From CAMBRQ01 sp945870325 (lineage in GTDB: Bacteria; Bacillota; Clostridia; Lachnospirales; Lachnospiraceae): a stretch of DNA of 53,350 nucleotides. Below are positions 9,157 to 18,054 of this stretch, one piece after another. Numbering within the stretch: position 1 is the stretch's first letter; every line of letters begins with the position of its first letter. The notes under the pieces are model-generated. The model did no database searches, was not told the origin of the DNA, and was given only the letters and a program-made list of their open reading frames with translations. Both the position numbers and the translations under genes were made by a program. The stretch covers positions 1 to 53,350 of the forward strand of contig NZ_JBNPMC010000025.1 of assembly GCF_050313795.1 (NCBI RefSeq), given 5' to 3'.

Positions 9157-10080
9157 TTCATTCTCCTCTGAGGTACCGGATTGATCCGGTTTTTCTTCAA
9201 TTCTCTGTACCAATACAAACATTGTCGACGCTACTGCCGCACACACCACTGTTACAATACCAATCCGCATAGGATCTTCCAGCATCCAGTCCATTAACTT
9301 GAACTTTGTTGCTAATACGGACAAAAGATTCATCGCCATATGCGCCGCAATCGGCGCTTTAACTGAGCCGTATTTTTCATACAGATACGCCAACATCATT
9401 CCCAAAACAAATCCATAGAGCATCTGTACCAGATTCATATGCATCAGCCCAAACACAACTGCCGAATACAAAGCCGCCTGCATATACGGAGCGCGTTCTC
9501 TTAACCGTTTAAAGAGAAGACCTCGGAATACCAATTCTTCACTGATCGGCACCAGAATGGCCAGACAGATAATCTGTACCGGAAGCGCCGCTGAATAGAA
9601 CGCATTGATCGTCTCCTGATATGCTTCGCTGACATCTGACAGATTGCCAATTGCAATCAGGTTATTCAGTGCCAGGCTTAATGCAAGCGCCATAAGAATT
9701 CCGGCCGCATATTGCCAGATCGGCGCTTTTTTATTCGGTATCACACCATTCGCCTTCTCTCTCACGCGATCCCGGTGAAAGAGATACCACATAACCGGAA
9801 TCGAGAATGCTGCCGCAACGCCTTCAATCAATGTCGAAAAAGACAGATATAGTTCTAATATCTTATCATAGAGCCCCATCATCTGCGCTTCGCTTTGCAT
9901 GGCTTCCATTGCTACGTCCGAATGTATCGATACATATATAAAGGTCAGTACTCCCATCGCAATCATGCTAACGCCAATCCCGATTCCCCACTTGATCAGA
10001 ATCGGTCCCCATAATTGCCACATACGCTTCCCATAATTCTCAGGAGATATAGGAGGCACCTGCCTGTTCTGCTGTTCCAT
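9139..10080 (-). CDS. CPBP-family intramembrane metalloprotease
   Basis: This 313-residue polytopic membrane protein of the CPBP/Abi family (type II CAAX prenyl protease-like) has several hydrophobic segments and the family motifs: the Glu-Glu pair in SEELVFRG (residues 181-182), the histidine in FGLMHMN (214), and a second histidine in IAAHMAMN (247). These residues should bind zinc and cut a substrate inside the membrane; the substrate is unknown. I place the start at 10080, where GAGGG precedes the ATG, and not at the upstream ATG (10098), which lacks a ribosome site. It is transcribed alone or behind the YbaK-type gene 118 bases upstream and ends in its own terminator. Bacterial members can act in peptide maturation or self-immunity, but no bacteriocin gene is seen nearby. 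Confidence 0.9.
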   Translation of the reverse strand: MEQQNRQVPPISPENYGKRMWQLWGPILIKWGIGIGVSMIAMGVLTFIYVSIHSDVAMEAMQSEAQMMGLYDKILELYLSFSTLIEGVAAAFSIPVMWYLFHRDRVREKANGVIPNKKAPIWQYAAGILMALALSLALNNLIAIGNLSDVSEAYQETINAFYSAALPVQIICLAILVPISEELVFRGLLFKRLRERAPYMQAALYSAVVFGLMHMNLVQMLYGFVLGMMLAYLYEKYGSVKAPIAAHMAMNLLSVLATKFKLMDWMLEDPMRIGIVTVVCAAVASTMFVLVQRIEEKPDQSGTSEENENLASA

Positions 10081-10198
10081 AATCGCCCTCGCTTTCATCT
10101 ATTGCTAATATCTTTAGTTATCATTACTGTACTATTCTACTTCTAAGGGTGGGAACATGCAATAAAAAAAGTATTAAATTTGTCTATAAGGTGATATC

Positions 10199-10690
10199 CT
10201 ACAACTTAATCTTCACCACATCCACATCCAGATCCCACAAGAATTTATCCAGATCCTTGAATGACAAGAATACCGTCGCCGTATTCTCCAATGGATGAAT
10301 TCCCAGGCTCTTACATCTGCTCAAGTCCTTATCGATAAAGAACTCCACCGCATGATCCGTATCATTCATCAGACCAAACGGAGACACGCTTCCCTGCTTC
10401 AAGCCAAGGTATTTCTCCAGGCGATCCTCGGATGCAAAACTCAGATTGCCACCACCAAGTTGTCTGCCAAGTGCCTTTAAGTCAACCTTCTTGCTCTCCT
10501 CGCAAGTTACAAGAAAATGTCTCTTCCCTTTCGAATCTCTCAGAAATAAATTCTTACACAACGTTCCTTTTGCGGGAAGTCCCAATCTATCCATATCTTC
10601 CATTGTATGCACAGGCTCATGCTCTACAACCTCATACTTAATCTTCAACTTGTCCAATGCGTCATATACACGCTGCTTCTGGTTCTCCAT
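10199..10690 (-). CDS. YbaK/ProX-type aminoacyl-tRNA deacylase (prolyl-tRNA editing domain)
   Basis: A 163-residue free-standing editing domain of the YbaK/ProRS-INS superfamily. Supporting motifs are EHEPVHTMEDM near the N-terminus, GTLCKNLFLRD, the lysine-containing segment VTCEESKKVDLKAL, and GSVSPFGLMND, a hallmark stretch of the family. It should hydrolyse mischarged tRNA (for example Ala-tRNA-Pro) in the cytosol. The ATG at 10690 has AAAGGAG nine bases upstream, so I prefer it to a start further upstream that would overlap the preceding gene. The XRE-cupin regulator gene ends 16 bases upstream, so the two are probably co-transcribed; no functional link is evident. Confidence 0.9.
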   Translation of the reverse strand: MENQKQRVYDALDKLKIKYEVVEHEPVHTMEDMDRLGLPAKGTLCKNLFLRDSKGKRHFLVTCEESKKVDLKALGRQLGGGNLSFASEDRLEKYLGLKQGSVSPFGLMNDTDHAVEFFIDKDLSRCKSLGIHPLENTATVFLSFKDLDKFLWDLDVDVVKIKL

Positions 10691-10706
10691 GCTGCATAAC
10701 TCCTTT

Positions 10707-11261
10707 CTAATCCGGATAATGGACCACAATGCTTGCAGTTACCATACCCTTTCCTGTGTTTTTATATATGTATTCATCGAAAGCATTGTAAGATGCCGCA
10801 TCCCCTGCTTCCAATACATATTCCCGATCCTTAAATATCAGGGTAAGTTCCCCGGCATATACGGTAATAAACTCCCTGGTTCCATTCATCTGCCTGTTTC
10901 CCGGCATCATACCGCCTTCGTCAAACTCCAGGTCGAATATCTCAAAGTCCTGTCCGTCCCTGAAACTGAAGATCGGATATAGACGGTACTTGCCATCATT
11001 CCCCACAAGCGGTGTGACTTCTGATTTTCCCGTTCTAGAAAAAGGCTGGGGCTTATCCGCGGTAAATGCCGTAACCGGAACTTTTAACCCAAGTGAAAGT
11101 TTATATACGGTTGAGATCGTCGGATTCACTTCACCACGCTCCAACTGGCTTAACATGCTCTTACTAATCGAAGTCAGGGAGGATACCTGTTCCAGGCTTA
11201 ATCCCTTTTTCTTACGCATTTCCTTCAAATTGTCTGCAATAAGTTTATTTAAGTTATCCAA
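10707..11261 (-). CDS. XRE-family regulator with C-terminal cupin domain
   Basis: A 184-residue cytosolic transcription factor. Residues 8-62 form a helix-turn-helix of the Xre type (GLSLEQVSSLTSISKSMLSQ, then RGEVNPTISTVYKLS). Residues 105-180 form a small cupin barrel (EFITVYAGELTLIFKDREY). Relatives such as PuuR and SutR use the cupin to sense small metabolites. The start is a TTG at 11261, with GAGGAGG seven bases upstream. It is followed by the YbaK-type gene. The effector cannot be told from sequence. Confidence 0.9.
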   Translation of the reverse strand: MDNLNKLIADNLKEMRKKKGLSLEQVSSLTSISKSMLSQLERGEVNPTISTVYKLSLGLKVPVTAFTADKPQPFSRTGKSEVTPLVGNDGKYRLYPIFSFRDGQDFEIFDLEFDEGGMMPGNRQMNGTREFITVYAGELTLIFKDREYVLEAGDAASYNAFDEYIYKNTGKGMVTASIVVHYPD

Positions 11262-11352
11262 TCAGAGCCCTCCTCAGAATTCCTGTATACAAAACTTTTT
11301 TCTATTATATTGCATTTTTCTATAAAAGTAAAGGTAAAAATAAAGACTCCCC

Positions 11353-12045
11353 TTAGCACCTTTCCACAACAAATTCTTTGGCTGCATTATGCAGAAACTT
11401 GAGCAGATCTTCCACATCAAAAACCTTCAACTCTCCAATTGCACTAACCGGAACCACCAGATATTCCTGGAGTTCATCCAGCACACGGCTGATATCTGCA
11501 TAATCCACTTCCTCAATCCCTGGATTCTCCACGCTAATATCTAACGCTCCCGGGTATATTGGAAGATGATAGCGCTCCATCAGATATGTATTCATGTTCG
11601 TGTAATCACCATAATAATATATGTCCGAAAAAAACTTTCTTACAGGAATCTTCTCCCCTGTTCTTCTTATGTGCACCCATGCAACTTCAGCCGTCCGTAT
11701 CGTCATCCGCCCTTCATAATCCATGAATTCTACGATTTCCGGCAGATATTCTCGAAAGAATCTACGATCGATATACAGATGAAAATAATATCCAAGGCAA
11801 CTGCGATTCCCCATCAGATGCCTATATTTCCGAAAAAACAGATCAAGATCCGGATATTCAACAATATTCCCACAACCATCAGGATTGCGGAAATGTGATA
11901 CCGCCTTCTCTTTTACCACGTCCGGAAGAAGACTACCTATCAGAAAATCATTCTGCGATTTCGGATTGCGGTGCAATTCACTCGACTCCGGCAGCATATC
12001 CAGAACCATACGCGCGGCAGTCAGATGTAATATATATCCCGGCAT
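11353..12045 (-). CDS. Zinc-dependent phospholipase C-like protein
   Basis: A 230-residue protein with the pattern of the zinc-dependent phospholipase C-like family seen in Clostridia: MPGYILHLTAARMV with a histidine at the N-terminus, NDFLIGSLLPDVVKEKAVSHF with Asp and His, and YYFHLYIDRRFF further on. These His/Asp residues would form the metal site. There is no signal peptide, so it is probably cytosolic and its substrate is unknown. The ATG at 12045 is preceded by AAGGGAG; an upstream ATG at 12072 would overlap the end of dus. It follows dus closely and is likely in the same transcript. Function beyond fold is uncertain. Confidence 0.7.
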   Translation of the reverse strand: MPGYILHLTAARMVLDMLPESSELHRNPKSQNDFLIGSLLPDVVKEKAVSHFRNPDGCGNIVEYPDLDLFFRKYRHLMGNRSCLGYYFHLYIDRRFFREYLPEIVEFMDYEGRMTIRTAEVAWVHIRRTGEKIPVRKFFSDIYYYGDYTNMNTYLMERYHLPIYPGALDISVENPGIEEVDYADISRVLDELQEYLVVPVSAIGELKVFDVEDLLKFLHNAAKEFVVERC

Positions 12046-12064
12046 ATCTTTCAACTCCCTTTTA

Positions 12065-13003
12065 TCATTCAATTTTCTTTTTTAATGATAGAATCTCACA
12101 AACAGCATCTTCATACCGGTCAAAATGCTCTGCTTTTTTAATCTTCTTCAACAGTTTCTCACATCCCGAAAAAGACTGCCCCAGATAGCACCAGATCTCT
12201 TTCATCTTAAAAAGCACATTCTTCTCCCCCATATTAAGTTCCTGATACTCTTGATAAATCTGATCATGAAACTTACGGATCTTTTCTTTCGTTGCTTTGC
12301 CTTCACCTACAATCTCATCCACCAGCCCCGGATTCGAGATAATTCCACGTCCCAGCATAATGGTAGACACTGTTTCAAATCGCTCTGACAGACTTTTCGC
12401 ATCCTCCACGGTAAATATATCACCGTTATAGCATACTGGCATCTTACACGTCTCCAACGCTTCGCCAAATACCTCAAGATTCGGATGATTCTTATAGAAA
12501 TCTTGCTGCACTCTCGGATGAATGATCAGTTCTTCCACCGGGTACTGATTATAGATGGCAAGAATCCGCTCGAACTCCTCCGGGCTGTTCTTTCCAATCC
12601 TTGTCTTGATAGAGATTCTCGCTTTGGTTCCTTCATAGATCTGATCCAGAAACCGATCCAGTTCCTCCGGCTGCGCTAGGAATCCAGACCCTCTATACTT
12701 TGATACAACCGTCTTGGACGGACATCCAAGATTCAGATTAATCTCATCATATCCATAATATTCTAACTTTTCTGCCGTCCTTATGAAATCCTTGGCATGA
12801 TTCGTTAAAATCTGCGGAATCAGCCGCATCCCTTCGTTGTTCTCCGGCAGAATCTCCCTTAACTCCTTAGCCGCAAATCCTTTCTTCTCATGCGGCGACA
12901 GAAATGGAGTAAAATACTTGTCCATGGGGTGAAAATATGTATGATATGCCTTTCGGTATATGCTCGTGGTAATGCCCTCAAGCGGGGCAAGATAATATCG
13001 CAT
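12065..13003 (-). CDS. dus: tRNA-dihydrouridine synthase
   Basis: This 312-residue FMN enzyme reduces uridine to dihydrouridine in the tRNA D-loop. The TIM-barrel begins RYYLAPLEGIT. The catalytic cysteine lies in NLGCPSKTVVSKYRGSGFL, the basic substrate strand is SIKTRIGKN, and the FMN-binding part includes CYNGDIFTVEDA and GRGIISNPG. The start at 13003 has an AGGAGG site; reading on to an upstream start would run through a GC-rich hairpin. The next gene starts about 20 bases after the stop. The particular tRNA position cannot be assigned. Confidence 0.95.
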   Translation of the reverse strand: MRYYLAPLEGITTSIYRKAYHTYFHPMDKYFTPFLSPHEKKGFAAKELREILPENNEGMRLIPQILTNHAKDFIRTAEKLEYYGYDEINLNLGCPSKTVVSKYRGSGFLAQPEELDRFLDQIYEGTKARISIKTRIGKNSPEEFERILAIYNQYPVEELIIHPRVQQDFYKNHPNLEVFGEALETCKMPVCYNGDIFTVEDAKSLSERFETVSTIMLGRGIISNPGLVDEIVGEGKATKEKIRKFHDQIYQEYQELNMGEKNVLFKMKEIWCYLGQSFSGCEKLLKKIKKAEHFDRYEDAVCEILSLKKKIE

Positions 13004-13105
13004 CTTAATCCTCCTATCCTGGGAGGGGACGGGGGTTTTTTCAATTTCCCCCGTCCCCAATTAAAATATCCCTGTCCCTTTTTCAATTTGCCCTGTCCCT
13101 TTTTG
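13004..13105. repeat. GC-rich hairpin and GGGACAGGG repeats upstream of dus
   Basis: A perfect 11-bp stem GGGGACGGGGG (13025-13035) pairs with CCCCCGTCCCC (13048-13058). It is followed by two direct repeats of CCCTGTCCCTTTTT separated by CAATTTG. It lies between the hydrogenase-like gene and dus and could terminate or attenuate transcription. A related degenerate stretch (TTTTGCCCTGTACTTTTTAA) occurs near 35960. Confidence 0.6.
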
Positions 13106-13120
13106 ATTCTTCGTATATTC

Positions 13121-14353
13121 TTACGCAAAATCCCTTGTCAACAGCGTATCGTCCTGAAGCAATCCTTCCACCGTCTCAAACCCAAGTTCTTTCAATATCT
13201 TTAGCACATATGGATTCTCAAGCGGTGTCCGAAATTCTGATTTACTCCCGTATTCATCTACATGTCTGGTGCCTTCTTCCACATCCAGTATGGCTTTGGG
13301 ACCACCTACGCATCCGCCGGGACATCCCATTCCTTCGAAGAAATTAGCAGTTGTCTTTCCTTCTTTGATCCTTTGGATCATCTCCATACATGCTTTTGTT
13401 CCATCTGCCTGTTCTGCATGGACGGTGATGCTTCGATCCGGTCTCAGTTGCTCTACCATCTCGGAGACCGCTCTGCTGACTCCTCCGGTTCTTGCGTAGA
13501 GCCTGCCGGCTTTTGATGCATGTTCTTTCTCATCGTCTGCCAGTTCTTCAGGATGAATGTCTGCCGCCTCGAATATATCCTTCACTTCCCGAAACGTAAG
13601 CACATAATCAACTGCATCTGCAATATCCGCCTCTTTTGCCTCTTTCTTCTTCGCCAGACAAGGTCCTGCAAATACCGTTATCGCGTCCGGATGAATACGC
13701 TTGATCATACGGCCGCACGCAATCATTGGAGAGACCGCTCCAGGTACGTGTGGCATCAATTCATGATAGATCTTACGGATCATAGCAATCCACACAGGAC
13801 AACAGCAGCTTGTCAACTGATAATCTCCTCGATGCTTTACGTGTTTATCGAACTCCAACGCCTCTTTTAATGTAAGAATATCTGCAAATAACGCCACTTC
13901 CACCATTCCGGTAAAACCTAGCGCCTTGAATGCCGTTCGTAACTTTCCCGGCGTCACCGCCTCGCTGAACTGTCCCAAAAACGCGGGTGCAATCATCATA
14001 TATACCGGTCCTTCCGCTTCTCTTACCGCCTTCATCGCCGGCAACACATCACGACTCGCCGTAAGCCGTCCGTTCTGACATGCTTCAATACATGCCTCAC
14101 ACCCTGTACAAAGAGACGGATTAATCCGCATCTTCCCTTCTCCGTCCCATTCAATCGCATCAAAGATACAACTATTCTGACATGCCTTGTCATACGCACA
14201 CTGCTCACATTCCTCTACATGAAGCACCGTCGCATACCGCTCCGGATGTAACAGACAATCCAGATGGTAAGGATTATATCCCTCCGGTAATGGCTCATCC
14301 AGTAATACTTTTCTGTTGATAAGATCCTGATAAAGTTCTTCGAATGTCTTCAT
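13121..14353 (-). CDS. [FeFe] hydrogenase-like iron-sulfur protein
   Basis: A 410-residue protein with N-terminal ferredoxin-like clusters (CEQCAYDKACQNSC and CTGCEACIEACQNG) followed by an iron-only hydrogenase large-subunit domain. The three H-cluster signatures are present in divergent form: TSCCCPVW (L1), GPCLAKKKEAKE (L2) and GMGCPGGCVGGP (L3). All cysteines needed for the H-cluster seem to be kept, but the sequence is not that of the classic group A enzyme. It could be a bifurcating, sensory or otherwise divergent hydrogenase in the cytosol. The ATG at 14353 has a modest upstream site; a further ATG at 14380 has none. A MerR-like gene ends 70 bases upstream and may control it. Confidence 0.85.
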   Translation of the reverse strand: MKTFEELYQDLINRKVLLDEPLPEGYNPYHLDCLLHPERYATVLHVEECEQCAYDKACQNSCIFDAIEWDGEGKMRINPSLCTGCEACIEACQNGRLTASRDVLPAMKAVREAEGPVYMMIAPAFLGQFSEAVTPGKLRTAFKALGFTGMVEVALFADILTLKEALEFDKHVKHRGDYQLTSCCCPVWIAMIRKIYHELMPHVPGAVSPMIACGRMIKRIHPDAITVFAGPCLAKKKEAKEADIADAVDYVLTFREVKDIFEAADIHPEELADDEKEHASKAGRLYARTGGVSRAVSEMVEQLRPDRSITVHAEQADGTKACMEMIQRIKEGKTTANFFEGMGCPGGCVGGPKAILDVEEGTRHVDEYGSKSEFRTPLENPYVLKILKELGFETVEGLLQDDTLLTRDFA

Positions 14354-14422
14354 CTTTTTCCATCTTCCTCTTTCTTCCATATAAGTTCTTATACCTATTA
14401 TGGACAGAAAATGGCATTTTCA

Positions 14423-14773
14423 TTACGAATAATCAGGAGTATCCTTTTTCTTCTTATGTTCATGTATAAAATAATCCAGACAATCCAGTGATTTCTGCTT
14501 CTGATGGATCTCCTCCAGAAGATTCTTCCTATGTTCTCTCAGAATCCGAATCTTTACATCATGATACCCTTCTTCCGGAATATCCATGTACCGGATGATA
14601 TCCTCCGGCTTCATCCCTATATTCATCAAAGTATTGACCAGGCAGATTCGATAACTGTCGTCTGTATAGCCGCCATCTTCTTCCATAAGATATTTTAACA
14701 ATCCTTCCTGCTCCATGTATTCCATCTTCTCTTTCGCAATGTTAAATGTCTTGCAAAATTCTTCCGCATTCAT
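14423..14773 (-). CDS. MerR-like small HTH regulator
   Basis: This 116-residue protein resembles the N-terminal half of MerR regulators: FNIAKEKMEYMEQEGLL in place of the recognition helix and the tyrosine-GLL pattern, then GGYTDDSYRICLVNTLMNIGMKPEDI, the second half of the winged helix. A short coiled coil (EHRKNLLEEIHQKQKSLDCLDYFIHEH) would form the dimer. No separate effector domain is present. It lies between the LysR gene and the hydrogenase-like gene on the same strand. Function beyond DNA binding is not known. Confidence 0.75.
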   Translation of the reverse strand: MNAEEFCKTFNIAKEKMEYMEQEGLLKYLMEEDGGYTDDSYRICLVNTLMNIGMKPEDIIRYMDIPEEGYHDVKIRILREHRKNLLEEIHQKQKSLDCLDYFIHEHKKKKDTPDYS

Positions 14774-14814
14774 TTCATTTTCTCCTCTTTTTGAAGATTA
14801 TTTCCTATAGATTT

Positions 14815-15702
14815 TTAGAACCCCTCTTTAATCATCTTCTTAGCCAGTTCTAAGAATTTGCAAGTCAAGGTACTGCACGTCTGGAACTTCTTCCACACCA
14901 TCACTGTTCCGGTCAGCAATTCAGGATAGAATGGCCGAAAACACAGGTTATCATTCTGATATATATCTACTGCTCCTTCTATCGTAATCGCATATCCCAG
15001 CCCCTCCTCAATCAGCCTCGCCGTATTGCCAATCAGATTATGCGTTGCAAATATATTCAACTGTTCATATTTTCCTTCAAACCAACTGGAAATCTCCTTC
15101 TGAACCAGCGAGCGCCTTGTCATATAGACAGGAAGCCCCAGCAGATCATCTGGCACAATATATTCCTTCCGTGCTAATGGCACATTCGACGGCATCAACA
15201 CTCCCCATCTTTCCTGCTGATTCATACGCACAAACTCATATCGTTCCACATCAACAGGTTCCAGCAACAGTCCCACATCAACCAATCCTTTATCTATCTT
15301 TTCCTTAATATCTTCCGCATTACCCGTGAGCAGGTTGTAGCGTACTTTCGGATATCTCTGACTGAATTCCCGAATCAGTTTTGGAAGAATACGTGTAACA
15401 CTTGCCTCTCCGCTTCCAATCGCGATTTCCCCACTTAACTCTTCATCCTGTCCAACAAACTCACTCTCAGTCTTATCCACCAGTTCAATAATCTCCTGCG
15501 CACGTCTGCGAAACAACATGCCGTCATCCGTCAAAGTAATCTTCCGTTTCCCCCTGATGAACAATTCCACACCCAATTCTTCTTCCAACTGGGCAATCTG
15601 ACGGCTAAGGGTCGGCTGTGTAATATGTAATACCTCAGCCGCATTCGTAATATTCTCTTCCCTGGCAACCATTAAAAAATACCGCAGCACTCGAAGTTCC
15701 AT
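14815..15702 (-). CDS. LysR-family transcriptional regulator
   Basis: A 295-residue regulator with the LysR winged helix at the N-terminus (ENITNAAEVLHITQPTLSRQ, then LEEELGVELFIR) and the two-lobed effector domain after residue 90. I place the start at 15702, where AGGAGG stands seven bases ahead; an upstream ATG would add 20 residues without homology to the family. The neighbours downstream are the MerR-like and hydrogenase-like genes. Its target and effector are not visible. Element copy A lies about 115 bases upstream of its start. Confidence 0.93.
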   Translation of the reverse strand: MELRVLRYFLMVAREENITNAAEVLHITQPTLSRQIAQLEEELGVELFIRGKRKITLTDDGMLFRRRAQEIIELVDKTESEFVGQDEELSGEIAIGSGEASVTRILPKLIREFSQRYPKVRYNLLTGNAEDIKEKIDKGLVDVGLLLEPVDVERYEFVRMNQQERWGVLMPSNVPLARKEYIVPDDLLGLPVYMTRRSLVQKEISSWFEGKYEQLNIFATHNLIGNTARLIEEGLGYAITIEGAVDIYQNDNLCFRPFYPELLTGTVMVWKKFQTCSTLTCKFLELAKKMIKEGF

Positions 15703-15816
15703 ACCGTTCCTCCTCATATGGTGTCTTATCGTCATTAATGATGATACAACATCTTTTTCCATGAAGCAATATTTCCATTCTTAACTTTTGCATATTTCAC
15801 ATCTGCAGGGAGTAAT

Positions 15817-16172
15817 TGGGAATTTAGTTCTTGAAGAGTATATGTGGAGTGTACGGCAGAGAGGGGCAGTATGGCAGTTCATATCCGACTCCAATCGCCT
15901 ACAATCCGTAAGTTCAAAAGAGGTCTGAAATCAGGAATCGAATGTAATCGTCGGAGAAACTCTGAAAGATTTTTCCGACTCAGACATTCTTGAATTCTGT
16001 GCTTGTGGCACAGAATTCATCCTGATTTCAGACCTCTTTTTTACCAACGGATTGTACGGCTCTTCTACGGATATGAACTGCCATACTGCCCCTCTCTGCC
16101 TGACATTCTTATGTGTGACTCTTCATGAACTGGGAGGATTCCTGGCGGGGATGTGGGAGGAAGGGTATTGGA
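15817..16172 (+). repeat. Structured element copy A (plus orientation)
   Basis: This is the best-paired copy. P0: 15826-15839 with 16118-16131 (13 of 14). P1: 15855-15887 with 16068-16100, a perfect 33 bp. P2: 15902-15909/16047-16054. P3: 15916-15936/16020-16040, a perfect 21 bp ending in a T run. P4: GAATGT/ACATTC around GTCGG/CCGAC (15940-15989). P5: 15992-16002/16008-16018, an 11-bp hairpin with loop TTGTG. The head junction is GTGTACGGC and the tail junction GCCTGACATTC. The tail motif GAGGATTCCTGGCGGGG follows. No supported protein. It lies upstream of the LysR gene. Confidence 0.85.
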
Positions 16173-16260
16173 TGGATAACAGATTAGGAGTGGAACGGAT
16201 TTATATTCATGAAGTAAACAGGAGTTTTCTTTATTCCCCTTCACTTCTAATATGTTTCCT
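16173..16260. other. Spacer between structured copies A and B
   Basis: About 90 bases separate the tails of the two opposed copies. I see no gene, promoter or further structure in it. Confidence 0.5.
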
Positions 16261-16620
16261 CACCGATACCGTTCCACACGCACCCCCGTCGGAATCTCCC
16301 ACTGTAGAAAGCCTTGAGTCCACGGAGATGTCAGGTGCAAGGGCAGGGAAGCTGTGGGCTGTGGCCGTATCATTTTACCTTAGACCCCGTTACAGAAAAA
16401 GATACCGTTAGTTCGTGCGAAACCAGGACCACAAGTCCTGGTTTCGAGGGCATCTGAGTCATAAGACCATCAAGGGCTTACGGCGAATATGCCCGGTTAG
16501 AACGGACGGTATCTTTTTCTGCTACGAGGTCTTGGCGAAACGATCCGGCTACAGCCCACAACTTCCCTGTCCTTGCGCCGTACACTTCCCAACACTCCAC
16601 TTTCTACACTAAATTCCCAT
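16261..16620 (-). repeat. Structured element copy B (minus orientation), divergent in sequence
   Basis: It has the same architecture as copy A but almost entirely different stems. P1: 16337-16367 with 16546-16576 (28 of 31). P3: 16393-16408 with 16506-16521, a perfect 16 bp. P5: 16418-16428/16436-16446, 11 bp, with loop CTTGTGG on the minus strand. P4: GGGCAT/ATGCCC (16448-16494). P0: GTAGAAAG/CTTTCTAC. The head GTGTACGGC and the tail junction CCTGACAT are kept. The head lies just after the cbiK stop codon and starts with GATGGGAATTTAG. Confidence 0.8.
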
Positions 16621-16628
16621 CAAAACCT

Positions 16629-17834
16629 CTATTCATTGATAACTGCCGCAGTATGTGCAACGTAGATTGCCTGTACATCTGCAATTCTCCCCAGGCCTTC
16701 CACCTGAGCCTCAACACTCTCAAAGTCTCCGGATGCCTCAAACATGCTCTTCCATGAATCCTCATCGTCACCAGCCATATCATTATTCGCATGATCCCCG
16801 GCAACAACCATAAGCGGACGAAGAATCACTTTCGTATAACCTGCTTCTTTCACTTTCGCGATCACTTCTTCACAAGCAGTTTCCTCTGGTTCACCCTCAA
16901 CCGTTCCAATGAAGACATTCTTATATCCAAGAGTCTCCATCTCTGTCTGCATCTGGCTATAGGTTACCTTCGCTGTATGAGAAGTACCATGACCTAAGAA
17001 TACAAAAGCAGTGCCAGCCTCTGCTGATGCATCCAGACTGTCGAATCCAGCCTTTGCTACCGCCTCTGCCGTAAGAGCCTTTGCTACTGCTTCTTTGTCC
17101 GCATTGATTACAGTTGCATCCGCTCCAACTTCGCCAAGCAACGGAGCAGCAATCTTAACAGACTCGAACTTATCAGCATAACTGTCAACAGACTCCTTCA
17201 TCTCATCGTACTCAGCACCATACATCAGATGCGTCGGCTGTACAACAAGATTCTTAACACCATTGTCTACTGCACGCTGCAGAGCCTGATCCATGTTGTC
17301 AATCTTCTCTTCATCACGAGCTTGAACATGGTTAATGATGATCTGTGCAGTGAACGCTCTTCTTACTGACCAATCCGGATATGCCTCCTGAAGTGCTTTC
17401 TCAATTGCACCAATATCAGTAGCACGGCTTTCATTGAAAGAAGTACCAAAACTTACAACCAAAAGTTCATTTTCACCGATATCATCGCCATTGAGCGGGT
17501 CATCAGCAGATGCATCTCCGGTATCTCTTCCGAAATAATCCGGATCTGCCTCTTCACCTTCAACTAACTCTTTCTGAGCATCCGTCAGCGCGTCCCATGC
17601 TTTCTTTGCCTCTTCACACTGTGTGTCCGTCTCATCCGTTCTCTCCTGAACGTAGATCGCATCAATCAGAGCCGCAACCTTGTCAGCCGCCTCCTGATCG
17701 GAGACTTCCTCACTTTCAGAAGAAGCCTTGTCGGAACTGTCATCAGAACTGTCAGAAGCACTGTTTCCACAGCCTGCCAGCATAGTGCCAACCATTGCAG
17801 CTACACATAAGATAGATACAATTTTCTTTTTCAT
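16629..17834 (-). CDS. cbiK: Lipoprotein sirohydrochlorin cobaltochelatase (CbiK family)
   Basis: A 401-residue exported lipoprotein with signal peptide and lipobox MLAGC (Cys22), a Ser/Asp/Glu-rich spacer, a small helical region (about 45-95), and the CbiK chelatase fold (about 125-401). Signatures include VVSFGTSFNESR, VVQPTHLMYGAEYDEM with a probable metal histidine, and FLGHGTSHTAKVTY with the second histidine, then PLMVVAGDHANNDMAGDD. It should insert cobalt or iron into a tetrapyrrole, here outside the membrane. Periplasmic CbiK forms are known in sulfate reducers. A cobalamin riboswitch and an intrinsic terminator lie in its leader. It is the last gene of the corrinoid locus on this strand. 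It may instead bind or remodel tetrapyrroles at the cell surface. Confidence 0.9.
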   Translation of the reverse strand: MKKKIVSILCVAAMVGTMLAGCGNSASDSSDDSSDKASSESEEVSDQEAADKVAALIDAIYVQERTDETDTQCEEAKKAWDALTDAQKELVEGEEADPDYFGRDTGDASADDPLNGDDIGENELLVVSFGTSFNESRATDIGAIEKALQEAYPDWSVRRAFTAQIIINHVQARDEEKIDNMDQALQRAVDNGVKNLVVQPTHLMYGAEYDEMKESVDSYADKFESVKIAAPLLGEVGADATVINADKEAVAKALTAEAVAKAGFDSLDASAEAGTAFVFLGHGTSHTAKVTYSQMQTEMETLGYKNVFIGTVEGEPEETACEEVIAKVKEAGYTKVILRPLMVVAGDHANNDMAGDDEDSWKSMFEASGDFESVEAQVEGLGRIADVQAIYVAHTAAVINE

Positions 17835-17882
17835 ACTCTTTTTTTCTCCTTTCTGGTATGAGATTTTTTATCATGAAATATC

Positions 17883-17911
17883 AAAAAACCTGACTGAATA
17901 TCACAGCCAGG
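17883..17911 (-). terminator. Riboswitch-controlled terminator before cbiK
   Basis: The stem CCTGGCTG/CAGTCAGG (17904-17911 with 17889-17896) is followed on the minus strand by six U residues (17883-17888). It lies between the cobalamin riboswitch and the cbiK start, the usual place of an expression platform. Confidence 0.8.
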
Positions 17912-18054
17912 CGGTTTTATGTATACATTGTCGGGCAGAGCCCGCCAGCCGAAGGCATGTATTACGGGATGCTCGAATGAGTACACCAAAGGAAAGCATA
18001 CAGTTTCCCGTATACTCTTTGGCTCAAACCAGTTACTTGTGGCTGCTCCATTCT

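Noticed and set aside
16052..16411. Open frame with peptide HTAPLCLTFLCVTLHELGGF, also seen reversed at 52989-53267
   Set aside because: It lies on a P1 arm and tail of the structured element. The shared peptide follows from the repeat DNA; there is no ribosome site and the other copies break the frame.
15817..16620. Integron attC array or REP/MITE with transposase
   Set aside because: No attC core pair (GTTRRRY/RYYYAAC) was found at the ends, no integrase or transposase is in the window, and the covarying stems do not fit simple transposon ends.
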